58,085 nucleotides of DNA from Akkermansia sp. (GTDB lineage Bacteria > Verrucomicrobiota > Verrucomicrobiia > Verrucomicrobiales > Akkermansiaceae): contig JAFZHC010000031.1 of the NCBI GenBank assembly GCA_017555025.1, positions 1 to 58,085 on the forward strand, in the 5' to 3' direction. The translations under genes were made by a program, and so were the position numbers. This document shows positions 34,804 to 43,836 of the stretch, in pieces (within the stretch, counting starts at the first letter, position 1; each line of letters opens with the position of its first letter). The notes below the pieces were generated by a model, which was given only the letters and a program-made list of their open reading frames with translations, was not told the origin of the DNA and searched no databases.

Positions 34804-36336
34804 ATGAACAAGAAGATTACTCCTTACCTCTTCGGCCTTTCGGCAGCAGCAGTAACAATCGGCGCCGCCGGTGTACTCTCTGCCATCATTCTTCCGGCCG
34901 AGGGCAGCGGCAAGCAGCTGCCCACCCCGGCGACCCCGCAGGAAGCCAAAGGCATGGCGACAGCTGTCATGGATAGCAAATGCGCCGACTGCCACGGTGA
35001 AAAACCCGCCTTCAACGGCCTCATGAATCTCCTTTCTCTTGGCCAGATGAAACGCGATATTCAAGGTGCTCAGAGAGCTTTCACCATGAAGCCTGATGCT
35101 TCCGTACGTTCTGCCAATGTGGATTTCATGAAGATGGATCAGGTACTGCGCACCCGCAGCATGCCCCCTGCCCTCTACACAGCTGTTCACCCCGGTACAG
35201 CACTCACTCTTGAAGATGTCGCCATTATGCGCCACTACTACAGCAGTCAGGAGGCCATGAAACGCGCCTTTGCTCCGGTTCGTCCGGCTGATATGAGCAA
35301 TGATGAACATACCGCTTATGTGTGGGGACTTCCCGATGCCGCCTCCAACCCGGACCAGAACACACTGGCTAAAGCATGGGGTAAGGTTTATCTGGGGCAC
35401 CGCCTATACTTCGACCCCCGTCTCTCCACCACAAATGAGGTTTCCTGCGCTTCCTGCCACGACCTTACCAAGGGCGGTACTGACAACTTGCCCAAGTCTG
35501 AAGGAGTACCTGGCTCGGATGGCAAACCGCAGCTCGGCGGCGTCAACGCCCCCACCGTCTACAACGCGGAGCATAACATTCGTCAGTTCTGGGATGGACG
35601 TGCCGCAGACCTTCAGGAGCAGGCCGGCGGACCTCCCCTCAACCCTGTGGAGATGGGTTATAGCCACCCCGATGACTGGAAAGCCATTGCCGACAAACTG
35701 TCCAAAGATGCCGAATACAAGATTCTCTTCCCGCTGGTGTATGGCGAAAAGGGCATTACAGCCGAGACCATCACCGATGCCATCGCGGCATTTGAGCGCA
35801 CTCTGGTAACTCCCGACAGCGCATTCGACAAGTACCTGGCCGGCGATGACAAGGCCATGACCGAACAGCAGAAGAAAGGCATGGAGGCATTCCTGACTTA
35901 CGGCTGCGCCACCTGCCATGCCGGCCCCACCATGGGCGGTCAGAGTTTTGAATACGTCAATACCCACTCCGACCTCCGCGCACATGCCAAGGACTACAAG
36001 GAAGGGGCTTTCGGCCTGATGGACTTCACCAAGAAGGAAGAGCACAAGGACATGTTCCGCGTACCCAACCTGCGTAACGTAGCCCTTACAGCGCCCTACT
36101 TCCACACCGGCACGGTAGACAAGCTTGAAGACGCCGTTCGAATCATGTTCGAGACTCAGACTCGCAAGACACCTAGCGATGCGCTGGTGGCTGATGTAAC
36201 AGCATTCCTTCAGGCTCAGACAGGTTGCTACAAGGGTATACCGCTCAATGAGCTCACTCCGAAGGACGTGAAGCCTGAGTTTGTGAGCGAACAGTTGCCC
36301 GGCAGCGCCAACGAGCCCACCACCAAGGCCGAGTAA
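34804..36336 (+). CDS. Tri-haem cytochrome c peroxidase
   Basis: 510 residues with an N-terminal membrane/signal segment (about 7-30) and three CxxCH sites. CADCH at 60-64 lies in an extra N-terminal haem-binding domain; CASCH and CATCH lie in the usual di-haem CcpA/MauG-type peroxidase domains. These also contain the RLYFDPRLS and PYFHTG motifs. It reduces peroxide in the periplasm with electrons from the respiratory chain. The extra haem domain may pass electrons in from the membrane. I use ATG 34804; the longer frame upstream runs through the ankyrin gene and terminator. The next gene starts in its stop (TAATG). Confidence 0.92.
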   Translation: MNKKITPYLFGLSAAAVTIGAAGVLSAIILPAEGSGKQLPTPATPQEAKGMATAVMDSKCADCHGEKPAFNGLMNLLSLGQMKRDIQGAQRAFTMKPDASVRSANVDFMKMDQVLRTRSMPPALYTAVHPGTALTLEDVAIMRHYYSSQEAMKRAFAPVRPADMSNDEHTAYVWGLPDAASNPDQNTLAKAWGKVYLGHRLYFDPRLSTTNEVSCASCHDLTKGGTDNLPKSEGVPGSDGKPQLGGVNAPTVYNAEHNIRQFWDGRAADLQEQAGGPPLNPVEMGYSHPDDWKAIADKLSKDAEYKILFPLVYGEKGITAETITDAIAAFERTLVTPDSAFDKYLAGDDKAMTEQQKKGMEAFLTYGCATCHAGPTMGGQSFEYVNTHSDLRAHAKDYKEGAFGLMDFTKKEEHKDMFRVPNLRNVALTAPYFHTGTVDKLEDAVRIMFETQTRKTPSDALVADVTAFLQAQTGCYKGIPLNELTPKDVKPEFVSEQLPGSANEPTTKAE

Positions 36337-37118
36337 TGATTCGTATTTCACCACTTGCAAGCAGTAGTAAGGGCAATGCCACCGTCATTTCCGGCGGTGG
36401 CACCCATCTGCTGGTGGATACGGGCATCAGCGCCACACGCATCCGCAAAGGGTTGGCAGAGTGCGGGCTCGCGGTGCGCGACCTCTCCGGGGTGCTCTTC
36501 ACCCACGAACATACAGACCACACCTGCGGTCTGGGTATCCTCTCCAAAAAAGACAGCCTGAAGATATACTGCACCCGCTATCTGGGGCAGGATTTGCGAG
36601 GCATGGCAGCCCCTTCAGCCTGTTTTACCTACATCGAACCGGGCAGCCCGGTAACAATCGGTGCTATCACCGTCACCCCTTTTGCCGTAAGCCACGATGC
36701 CACCGACCCGGTTGGCTACCTTTTTGAATGTGAAGGAGCCCGCCTTGGTTATATTACCGACACCGGGCGCATCATGCGCGGTATGGATACCCTGCTCTCC
36801 GGCGTACACGGCCTCTACCTGGAGTCCAACTACGACAACGAGATGCTCTACAACTCCGGGCGCCCCATGGCTCTCATCGAGCGAATCGAGAGCAACTGGG
36901 GGCACCTCTCCAATGAGCAAGCCGGCGAGTTCGTGCGCCAGATTGCCCATCCCGGGTTACAGCACATTGTTCTGGCTCATATCAGCCAAGACTGCAACAC
37001 CCCCGAAAAAGCCCACCAAGCCATGCAGCAAACGCTGCATGAACTGAAATTGCCCACGCAGTTGGTCTGTGCCCCTGCGGCCTACCGTCTGCCGTGGATT
37101 GAAATTGCCGCCGATTAA
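36336..37118 (+). CDS. WalJ/YycJ-like MBL-fold metallohydrolase
   Basis: 260 residues. Beta-lactamase-fold metal site THEHTDH near residue 56, further His in VSHDATD and the D in ITDTG. The opening is typical for the YycJ/WalJ group (SPLASSSKGNATVISGGGTHLLVDTGIS), and the C-terminus has VLAHIS. Relatives are proposed 5'-3' exonucleases in mismatch repair. It overlaps the stop of the peroxidase gene by one base. Confidence 0.85.
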   Translation: MIRISPLASSSKGNATVISGGGTHLLVDTGISATRIRKGLAECGLAVRDLSGVLFTHEHTDHTCGLGILSKKDSLKIYCTRYLGQDLRGMAAPSACFTYIEPGSPVTIGAITVTPFAVSHDATDPVGYLFECEGARLGYITDTGRIMRGMDTLLSGVHGLYLESNYDNEMLYNSGRPMALIERIESNWGHLSNEQAGEFVRQIAHPGLQHIVLAHISQDCNTPEKAHQAMQQTLHELKLPTQLVCAPAAYRLPWIEIAAD

Positions 37119-37149
37119 TCTTCACAAAGCAAAACAACTTCAACCAATC

Positions 37150-39477
37150 ATGAGTTCTAAATCAACATTATTGATGATAGCAGCCATGTCTGTCTGCACC
37201 CTCTCGGCACAAGATGCCAAACAAATAGCCGACAGCCTCAGCGTGCCTGCAAGCCTCACCGCAGGCGATACCCTGAGCATCCCTTCCGTTCCCGGTGCTG
37301 ACGTACAGTTTCTGGGTGCAGACTATGAGCAGATTATCACAGCCGACGGCAAAGTTCGTCGCGTGCTGAGTGACACTCCCGTAAAGGTCAACTTCCGAGT
37401 TACCAAAGACGGCAAGGAAGCCTTTAGTAAAGATTACGAGGTTATCGTAAAGAGCAAATTATCATCCGGCGACGAAGTAAACGCCAAGCCGCAGGTTATC
37501 CCCTCCATCCTGCAATGGAAAGGCGGCAAGGGCGAGTTCCGCCTCGGCAACAAAGTAAAGATTTTCACTAACGCTACCCCTGAACAAAAGGAGCTCCTCA
37601 TTGCCGACCTGAAAGCTATTTGCAACTGCGAGGTAGAGCTCGTGAAATACCCTCGCGATGCACAGATTTGCTTCATTCGCCACGCACATGTAGTTACCAA
37701 CAGCCCTGTTAACAATCAAATTAACATCTCTGTTGATAATAAGGCCATGCGCGAAGCCTATCACATGAACGTAAGCGAGAAAGCTCTTTTCATCACAGCA
37801 CCGACAGATACCGGTCTCATGTGGGGTTCCCGCAGTCTGCTTCAGATTCTCAAGCAAACCGGTGGCAGTGTGCCCTGTGGTGTTGCTTTCGACGTGCCCC
37901 GCTACCAAGTGCGTGGTGTGCTCTTCGATATCGCTCGCACCCCCTACACGCTCAACGACCTGCGCAAGGCAATCGACACCATGGCCTGGTACAAGATGAA
38001 CGACCTGCACCTCGTCATCAACAACAACTACATCTTCCTCGAAGAGTATGTGAAGGATGGCCACGACCCGCTCAAGGAGGCCTACACCGCCTTCCGTCTG
38101 GAGAGCAAGATGGTGGGCAAAAACGGTGTACCGCTGACCGCTCAAGACCTTTTCTTCACCAAGAAAGAGTTCCGTGAGCTCATTGACTATGCCAAACTGC
38201 GCGGCGTGAACATCGTACCCGAGTTCGACACCCCGGGCCACGCTCTTTCCTTCTCCAAGGTACGCCCCGACCTCATTTACCAAGGCAAGATGGGTAACCC
38301 CGGTCGCCGCTCCGACCACATCGATGCCGGCAACCCCGAGACCCTCAAGTTCGTTTCCGAAGTATTGGATGAATACCTGCTGCCCGATACCGAAACCGGC
38401 AAAGCCCCCTTGGACGGTTGCGTCATTCACGTTGGAGCCGATGAGTTCTACGGTGATTCCGAAGCCTACCGCAAGTACTCCGATGGCCTGCTTAAGTACG
38501 TGAAGAGCCGCGGTTTCACCCCGCGTATCTGGGGCAGCCTTACCCACAAGCCCGGCAAGACCCCCGTGGAGTCTGAAGGCGTGGAAATGAACCTGTGGAG
38601 CAGCCAGTGGCAAGACCCGGTAGAAGCCATGAATGCCGGCTACAAGCTCATCAATACCAATGACGGCCACCTCTACATTGTTCCCTTTGCCGGCTACTAC
38701 TGGCCCACTCTCAACAACGCCTTCCAGTATGAAAAATGGCGTCCGAACTACGTGGGCAACACCCACATCCCCGCAGGTCACCCCAACCTCATCGGTGCCA
38801 CCTTCGCCATCTGGAACGACATGTGCGACCTTAAACACTCCGGCTACGGCATGTACGATATCTGGGAGATTTTCCGCACATCGACCGATGTACTCAGCCA
38901 GCGCATGTGGGGTACTGAGAAGAACCCCGACAACTTCAAGCAACACCGCGCTCTGGCCGACAAGATTGGTGAAGCACCCGGCCTGAACCCGCTCAATCTC
39001 CGCGCAGGCGATGCCCCGGTTCAGGTAACACCCACGGCTCTGCCCCTGCAGCTCAATGAGAAAGCAGCCGGTCCTAACTATCACCTCACCGCTGAAGTAG
39101 AGCTTGCAGCAGCCCCCGAAGGCACCGAGCAGGTGCTGCTCAGCGGCCCGGAGGGTAAGCTCATCGCCGTCATGAAAGACGGCACCGTAGGCTTCCGCCG
39201 CAACGACACCATGGAGTTCTCCTTCGGTGGCAAGTTGCCCGTAGGTAAGAAGGTGAAGCTCGAGCTCATCGGCAAGCCCCAGAACACCCGTCTGCTGGTG
39301 GATGGTGCAGAAATCGGCACGCTCACGCTCATGAACTACAAAGATCGCGACAACGGCTGGAAGAACCGCACCAAGGGCCTGCGCTCCACCTTTGTTCTGC
39401 CCCTGCAGACGGTAGGCGAAAGCTTCAATGGCAAGGTGCACAACCTGAAAGTTGAATTTTCTGCTCCCAAAAACTAA
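37150..39477 (+). CDS. Secreted GH20 beta-N-acetylhexosaminidase
   Basis: 775 residues. A signal peptide ends TLSAQ. An N-terminal GH20b-like domain (about 110-250) is followed by the GH20 barrel: GVLFDIARTPY, VPEFDTPGHA, and the catalytic pair Asp431-Glu432 in HVGADEFYG. The Trp-rich substrate region is NLWSSQWQ. The last 130 residues form a beta-sandwich, LamG-like (VLLSGPEGKLIAVMKDG, NTRLLVDGAEIGTL). It removes terminal GlcNAc or GalNAc from glycans, a typical step in mucin or chitin-oligomer use. I use ATG 37150. The next gene overlaps its stop by TAATG. Confidence 0.92.
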   Translation: MSSKSTLLMIAAMSVCTLSAQDAKQIADSLSVPASLTAGDTLSIPSVPGADVQFLGADYEQIITADGKVRRVLSDTPVKVNFRVTKDGKEAFSKDYEVIVKSKLSSGDEVNAKPQVIPSILQWKGGKGEFRLGNKVKIFTNATPEQKELLIADLKAICNCEVELVKYPRDAQICFIRHAHVVTNSPVNNQINISVDNKAMREAYHMNVSEKALFITAPTDTGLMWGSRSLLQILKQTGGSVPCGVAFDVPRYQVRGVLFDIARTPYTLNDLRKAIDTMAWYKMNDLHLVINNNYIFLEEYVKDGHDPLKEAYTAFRLESKMVGKNGVPLTAQDLFFTKKEFRELIDYAKLRGVNIVPEFDTPGHALSFSKVRPDLIYQGKMGNPGRRSDHIDAGNPETLKFVSEVLDEYLLPDTETGKAPLDGCVIHVGADEFYGDSEAYRKYSDGLLKYVKSRGFTPRIWGSLTHKPGKTPVESEGVEMNLWSSQWQDPVEAMNAGYKLINTNDGHLYIVPFAGYYWPTLNNAFQYEKWRPNYVGNTHIPAGHPNLIGATFAIWNDMCDLKHSGYGMYDIWEIFRTSTDVLSQRMWGTEKNPDNFKQHRALADKIGEAPGLNPLNLRAGDAPVQVTPTALPLQLNEKAAGPNYHLTAEVELAAAPEGTEQVLLSGPEGKLIAVMKDGTVGFRRNDTMEFSFGGKLPVGKKVKLELIGKPQNTRLLVDGAEIGTLTLMNYKDRDNGWKNRTKGLRSTFVLPLQTVGESFNGKVHNLKVEFSAPKN

Positions 39478-39824
39478 TGGACGCTGAACAGGAATACCAA
39501 CAGGCAGCTCTTGCCTTCAAAGCCGGTCATGCCCAAGAGGGTGCAGAGCACCTGCGCCGCGCCGCTTTCGCCGGCCATACCGAGGCTCAGAATCAGCTGG
39601 CTCGCGTGTACTTCGCCCAGGTGAAAACACGCGAGGATATCGCCAATCTTGAATCTGCCGCTCAAAGCGGCGACCATGTGGCTCTCTTTGTGCTGGCTAT
39701 GTGCCTCATACAGGGCACCTTGCTCCCCAAAGATACCGATAAGGCCCTCACAGCTCTGCGCATTGCCGCTCGTAGCGGCAATGCCATGGCTGAGGCCATG
39801 CTGAACTCCGGCGAGAAGCTGTAA
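39477..39824 (+). CDS. Small Sel1-repeat protein
   Basis: 115 residues built of about three Sel1/TPR-like helical repeats (EGAEHLRRAAFAGHTEAQNQLARVYF, ALTALRIAARSGNAMAEAML). No signal peptide, so cytoplasmic. It is coupled to the hexosaminidase stop. Protein-protein interaction is the likely role; the partner is unknown. Confidence 0.75.
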   Translation: MDAEQEYQQAALAFKAGHAQEGAEHLRRAAFAGHTEAQNQLARVYFAQVKTREDIANLESAAQSGDHVALFVLAMCLIQGTLLPKDTDKALTALRIAARSGNAMAEAMLNSGEKL

Positions 39825-39855
39825 CCGGATTACCACCAATCATCCCACCTCAACC

Positions 39856-41043
39856 ATGCTCAACTTCAATTACTGCAACCCCACTCGTTACGTTTACGGA
39901 GAGGGTGAGTACCACAACGTGGGCACCCTGTTGCGCCCCATTGCCCGTAAAGTCCTGCTTCATTATGGTGGCGGCAGCGTAAAACGCAGCGGCCTGTACG
40001 ATGCGGTCGTACAATCGCTGCGCTCAGCCGGCATTGAGTTCTGCGAGCTCGGCGGGGTAAAACCCAACCCGTCAGTAGAACTGGTGCGGCAAGGCATTGA
40101 GCTGGCACGAGCCGAGCAGATTGATGGCGTGCTGGCTGTGGGCGGCGGCAGCGTCATTGATTCAGCCAAAGCTATTGCTCTGGGCGTTACCCATGAGGGA
40201 GATATTTGGAAACTCTATACCCGTGAGGAGCAACAAACCACAGCCCCGCTGCCCGTGGCTACCATTCTTACCCTGCCCGCCGCCGGTAGCGAGAACAGCC
40301 CTAACACCGTGCTCACCAATGAGCAAACCGGTCGCAAGCTTGGTTATGGGCACGACTTGCTGCGCCCGGCACTAAGCATAGTCAGCCCAGAACTTTTCCT
40401 CACCCTCCCGCCGGAGCAGATGGCCTATGGGGCTTGCGATATGCTTTGCCACATCTTTGAGCGTTATTTCACCAACACCCAGGGTACTGAACTTACCGAC
40501 GCTCTTGGAGAAGCCACCATGCGCACCATCATGCAGCAGGCCGCCATTCTGCGACGCGAACCGCAAAATGTACACGCCTGGGGGCAGTTGGCGCTGGCCG
40601 GCACCGTAGCCCATAACAACCTGCTGGGACTCGGCCGCGAACAAAGCTGGGCATGCCACGGGCTGGAGCATGAGCTGAGCGCTGTTTACGATGTACCGCA
40701 CGGCGCGGGGCTTGCCGTCATTGTACCCGCCTATTTCGAAGCCGTCTGGCAGGCAAATCCCGGCATTTTTGCGCAATGGGCAGTCAACGTCATGGGCGTT
40801 ACTCCCTCCCGCAACACCGAGAGAGTTGTCAAAGAAGGTATCGCCCGTCTGCGTGCCTGGTACCGCGAACTGGGGCTGCCCCAAACCATGGCTGAACTTG
40901 GCATACCGGCAGATGCTGACTATGCCGCCATGGCGCAAGCCGCTCTCTCCACTTACGGCCCGAGGCTGGGCAAAGCCTGCCTGCCGGGAGTTCTCCCGCT
41001 GGATGTCGCCGCAGCTGAGGCCGTCTACCGCGCCGCTATTTAA
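39856..41043 (+). CDS. Iron-containing alcohol dehydrogenase, YqhD/BdhA-like
   Basis: 395 residues. The opening NFNYCNPTRYVYGEG is typical of NADP-dependent butanol/aldehyde reductases of the YqhD group. It has the nucleotide motif AVGGGSVIDSAKAIA, metal ligands in CDMLCHIFERYF, and the HGLEHELSAVYDVPHGAGLAV signature. It likely reduces short aldehydes with NADPH. It is a different subfamily from FucO at 29205. It lies 31 nt after the Sel1 gene. Confidence 0.88.
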   Translation: MLNFNYCNPTRYVYGEGEYHNVGTLLRPIARKVLLHYGGGSVKRSGLYDAVVQSLRSAGIEFCELGGVKPNPSVELVRQGIELARAEQIDGVLAVGGGSVIDSAKAIALGVTHEGDIWKLYTREEQQTTAPLPVATILTLPAAGSENSPNTVLTNEQTGRKLGYGHDLLRPALSIVSPELFLTLPPEQMAYGACDMLCHIFERYFTNTQGTELTDALGEATMRTIMQQAAILRREPQNVHAWGQLALAGTVAHNNLLGLGREQSWACHGLEHELSAVYDVPHGAGLAVIVPAYFEAVWQANPGIFAQWAVNVMGVTPSRNTERVVKEGIARLRAWYRELGLPQTMAELGIPADADYAAMAQAALSTYGPRLGKACLPGVLPLDVAAAEAVYRAAI

Positions 41044-41062
41044 AATTATCCCCCCCTACCCT

Positions 41063-41761
41063 ATGAAATGCCCCTTACTTCCCGCCGTATCGGCCGCTGC
41101 ACTCCTGAGTAGTTGCGGCATTCCCCCGCACAGTTTTAACACAGCAGAACTGCTCGACCCTCCCGACAAACGAGTAGCCCTCATTAACGGCAGTTACCCC
41201 ACCCGCTGGCAAAATGGCTTTACCCCCACCGCCGCTTGGAGCAAAGACGGCACAACATACTACGAGGTAACAGTTCAATACGCAAAAGCCCACCGCCCCG
41301 TCATCCGTGCGCTGGATACCGATTTCTATGCACCCGCACTAACTCCGGAAGAAACGGCAGCAAACTTCACCATTGATTCCACCATTCCTGCGCAATGCTA
41401 CCTCATCTCCGACAAAGGAAAAGCCATACCTAAAAACGATTTCGACTTTAAGGGAGCCAAGCTGTTGCCCTCGGGCAATCAGACCATCCGCAACGCGCAC
41501 TTCATACACCTATATATAACTTTAGACCATCCCGGCACGGAAAGCATTTGGCGCACTCTGGCTCAGGCACCATTGCACGCTACTGACCTCACGCTGGGGG
41601 TACTTACCAACCTGAGTAAATACACGCTCCTGTACGGAAGCATCATTGTCGCCTCCCCCATCATCATCCCCCTGCAATCCACCCAGCGCCAACAGCAACA
41701 AGAGGAATACAGGCAACAAAACTTACAGAAAAAGTCAACCGCAAGAGCCTGTAATAGCTAA
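41063..41761 (+). CDS. Lipoprotein of a family scattered in this window
   Basis: 232 residues from ATG 41063, lipobox LSSC near 18. It shares with the lipoprotein at 52579 a DGTTYYEVTVQY type strand, an FDFKGAKLL segment and a hydrophobic stretch near the C-terminus (LYGSIIVASPIIIPL), which may be a second membrane segment. The C-terminus is Gln-rich. No known family. It is probably the last gene of the preceding unit. Confidence 0.65.
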   Translation: MKCPLLPAVSAAALLSSCGIPPHSFNTAELLDPPDKRVALINGSYPTRWQNGFTPTAAWSKDGTTYYEVTVQYAKAHRPVIRALDTDFYAPALTPEETAANFTIDSTIPAQCYLISDKGKAIPKNDFDFKGAKLLPSGNQTIRNAHFIHLYITLDHPGTESIWRTLAQAPLHATDLTLGVLTNLSKYTLLYGSIIVASPIIIPLQSTQRQQQQEEYRQQNLQKKSTARACNS

Positions 41762-41770
41762 TGTTTGTCA

Positions 41771-41799
41771 TTGACAAGCGGTCATGGCTTTGATATACT
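41771..41799 (+). promoter_or_regulatory. Consensus promoter of the yggL-like gene
   Basis: TTGACA (41771-41776), 17 nt, TATACT (41794-41799), 9 nt to the ATG. This is one of the best promoter matches in the window. Confidence 0.85.
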
Positions 41800-41808
41800 G
41801 TGCCTACC

Positions 41809-42132
41809 ATGAAGAAGAGACTCCGCAAGAAGTACCGTGTAGGCGAGTTCCGTGAACTTTGCTTTGAGTTTACCTTTGAGTACAAGGGCGATGTTGAAAG
41901 CCCTGAGTGCGAGGCATTTCTGCGCACATTTGTAGACGAGTGCATCGATGCCAACGGCCTGGAGACGAACGGTCTTCTGACCGAGCAGGGTTGCAGCCTG
42001 GTGGCTTATGATGCCGACCCCACTCAGACCAGCGAGGCACAGCGCGAGGCTGTCAAGACTTGGCTGGAGAGCCGCGATGACGTGGAAATCAAGTCCTTCG
42101 GCGAGCTGGTGGACGCATGGTACAACTTCTGA
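41809..42132 (+). CDS. YggL family (DUF469) 50S-binding protein
   Basis: 107 residues. The N-terminus MKKRLRKKYRVGEFRELCFE and the distribution of acidic and aromatic residues to the end (FGELVDAWYNF) match E. coli YggL (RRLRKKMHIDEFQELGF ... ELFDVWWD). YggL-type proteins associate with the 50S ribosomal subunit. I take ATG 41809; GTG 41800 would start directly at the -10 box. It has its own promoter. Confidence 0.85.
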   Translation: MKKRLRKKYRVGEFRELCFEFTFEYKGDVESPECEAFLRTFVDECIDANGLETNGLLTEQGCSLVAYDADPTQTSEAQREAVKTWLESRDDVEIKSFGELVDAWYNF

Positions 42133-42153
42133 TTATTTTAATCAGGAGGAGCT

Positions 42154-42170
42154 GCGGGGTAAGTCCCCGC
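42154..42170 (+). repeat. Short GC hairpin downstream of the yggL-like gene
   Basis: A 6-bp perfect stem GCGGGG/CCCCGC with a 5-nt loop, followed by A-rich rather than T-rich sequence. It is therefore at best a weak terminator. Confidence 0.55.
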
Positions 42171-42187
42171 AAAAAAATATTTAACCC

Positions 42188-42212
42188 GCAGGTGCGGGAT
42201 AACCGCACCTGC
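42188..42212. repeat. 10-bp inverted repeat covering the -35 position of gltA
   Basis: The arms GCAGGTGCGG and CCGCACCTGC are perfect, with a 5-nt loop. It ends 5 nt before the TATAAT box and lies where a -35 hexamer would be, so it may be an operator or a processed terminator. Confidence 0.7.
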
Positions 42213-42217
42213 CCCCA

Positions 42218-42223
42218 TATAAT
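42218..42223 (+). promoter_or_regulatory. -10 box of gltA (TATAAT)
   Basis: A perfect TATAAT, 9 nt before the citrate synthase ATG. No recognisable -35 hexamer; that position is occupied by the inverted repeat. Confidence 0.6.
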
Positions 42224-42232
42224 AAGCGAAGA

Positions 42233-43375
42233 ATGAAAGAACAGCAGACATCTGATCATCCCCTGTTTGCCAAGGGACTTAAGGGCGTTATCGCCAATGA
42301 GACAGGGCTGAGTGATGTACGCGGTGAGGAGGGACGCCTTCTCTACTGCGGGTATGAGATTGAGGACTTGGTAGACCTCTGCAGTTACACGGAGATTGTC
42401 TATCTTCTTCTTAACAAACGGCTTCCGAACCGAAGCGAGCTCGCCGCTCTCGAGCAGCGACTTCGCAATGACCGTGAATTGCCGCAACCCATTCTTGATT
42501 TCTTCAAAACGGCCACCAAGACGGCTCGTCCGATGAGTGCTCTGCGCACGGCTGTATCCATGCTGGGTATGTATGATGACCGTACCAAAGACCCCAGCCA
42601 GATGAAAGAAATCGGCCTGTCCCTCATTGCCAAGATTCCGGTCATGGCGGCCTATTATTACCGCATCTGCCAGGGGCTGGAGTTGCCGCCCATCCGTACC
42701 GATCTCGATGAAGCCGCCCACTTCCTGTGGTTGCTGAAGGGTACCGAGCCCGATCCCCGCGAAGCTCATATTCTGGATGTTGCCTACATTCTGCATGCAG
42801 ACCACGGCATGAATGCCAGTACATTCTCTGCCCGTGTGACAGCCAGTACGCTGTCTGATATGTACTCAGCCATCACCTCAGCCATCGGCTCGCTCAAGGG
42901 GCCGCTGCACGGTGGTGCCAACGAGGCCGTTATTGAGATGCTCAAGGAGATTGGCAGCGAGGAAAATGTGGAGGCCTACGTAAACGAAAAACTTGCCAAC
43001 CGAGAGAAGATTTTCGGCATGGGGCACCGCGTGTACAAAACGCTCGACCCGCGAGCTCCGCAGCTGCGCCGCATTGCCATCCGCCTCACCCAGACCATCG
43101 GTGAGCCCAAGTGGATTCGCATGAGCGACATGATTGCCAAGATGGTACGTGCTCGTAAGAACCTCAACGCCAATGTTGACTTCTACAGCGCCACAGTATA
43201 CTACAGTCTGGGAATTCCCACCCGTATGTTCACGACGGTGTTTGCCATTGCCCGAGCAGCCGGTTGGGTAGCCCAGATTCTTGAGCAGTTGGAAGATAAC
43301 ACGCTCTACCGCCCGCTCTCCCGCTACACAGGTCCGGACGATCCCTTGCTCGTACCGGTGCTTGATATGCGCTGA
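42233..43375 (+). CDS. gltA: Citrate synthase
   Basis: 380 residues, the short bacterial type. Catalytic His in ADHGMNASTF, LKGPLHGGANEAVIEML, His and Arg in GMGHRVYKTLDPRA, and the catalytic Asp region NANVDFYSATVYYSLGIP. It condenses acetyl-CoA and oxaloacetate. A 2-methylcitrate synthase cannot be excluded by eye, but no prp genes are nearby. Confidence 0.92.
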   Translation: MKEQQTSDHPLFAKGLKGVIANETGLSDVRGEEGRLLYCGYEIEDLVDLCSYTEIVYLLLNKRLPNRSELAALEQRLRNDRELPQPILDFFKTATKTARPMSALRTAVSMLGMYDDRTKDPSQMKEIGLSLIAKIPVMAAYYYRICQGLELPPIRTDLDEAAHFLWLLKGTEPDPREAHILDVAYILHADHGMNASTFSARVTASTLSDMYSAITSAIGSLKGPLHGGANEAVIEMLKEIGSEENVEAYVNEKLANREKIFGMGHRVYKTLDPRAPQLRRIAIRLTQTIGEPKWIRMSDMIAKMVRARKNLNANVDFYSATVYYSLGIPTRMFTTVFAIARAAGWVAQILEQLEDNTLYRPLSRYTGPDDPLLVPVLDMR

Positions 43376-43385
43376 TTTTCCATAC

Positions 43386-43413
43386 CCACCCCCGTTCACC
43401 GGAGCGGGGGTGG
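43386..43413 (+). terminator. Strong GC hairpin after gltA
   Basis: A 9-bp perfect stem CCACCCCCG/CGGGGGTGG with a 10-nt loop. There is no T-tract, so termination may need Rho or the hairpin may protect the 3' end. Confidence 0.5.
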
Positions 43414-43429
43414 CTTACTACCCCCGAAC

Positions 43430-43741
43430 ATGACAAAACTCATCCTACTACCCCTATTACTGCTGCTCTGCCAATGCAGCCTCCACAACGAGCTGAAGGC
43501 ATGCACCCTGCTCTACAACTCAGAGACCGGAGAAGGAACAGACGCCGCCCACGCCGACAAATATCACCGAATACACCGTACTCACCTCAGAGGCATACGC
43601 AGCCTCAAACATCATATTGTCGTGTATACGGATGGCAGCAATTATTACTATGTAGATCCGTTCATCGGAGGCCCCGCCAAAAGCGACTCAGAGGTATACC
43701 GGCGTGGCTATAAGCTCCCGATAGAACAAGCCGAGAAGTGA
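43430..43741 (+). CDS. Small lipoprotein of unknown function
   Basis: 103 residues; lipoprotein signal with a Cys in LLCQC or just after. It contains a HHIVVYTDGSNYYYVDPFI strand reminiscent of the Tyr-rich motif in the lipoproteins at 41063 and 52579. Convincing homologues are not known to me. It lies between citrate synthase and clpP on the same strand. Confidence 0.55.
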   Translation: MTKLILLPLLLLLCQCSLHNELKACTLLYNSETGEGTDAAHADKYHRIHRTHLRGIRSLKHHIVVYTDGSNYYYVDPFIGGPAKSDSEVYRRGYKLPIEQAEK

Positions 43742-43787
43742 TAAAACGCACCCTACAAGCTCGGTAGCGTAACGAATTATGCCACAG

Positions 43788-43823
43788 TTGACGCTTTCCG
43801 CGCGGCAGGCACTATGGTACAAT
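43788..43823 (+). promoter_or_regulatory. Putative clpP promoter region
   Basis: TTGACG (43788-43793) with overlapping -10 candidates TATGGT (43813-43818, spacer 19) and TACAAT (43818-43823, spacer 24). The ATG follows 13 nt after TACAAT. Which box is used is unclear. Confidence 0.45.
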
Positions 43824-43836
43824 CGGGGGTAACGAT

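Noticed and set aside
35404..36360. Minus-strand open frame of 318 codons
   Set aside because: It is antisense to the cytochrome c peroxidase and has no motif.
37462..39441. Long minus-strand open frame of 659 codons
   Set aside because: It lies antisense to the GH20 gene, which has a signal peptide and catalytic motifs. The frame is a by-product of the GC-rich third positions.
41800..41808. GTG start of the yggL-like gene at 41800
   Set aside because: It directly abuts the TATACT -10 box, upstream of the expected transcript start. The ATG at 41809 fits the family N-terminus.
42144..42149. Perfect AGGAGG after the yggL-like gene
   Set aside because: No start codon follows at a usable distance, and the next gene begins at 42233. 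It is taken as chance.
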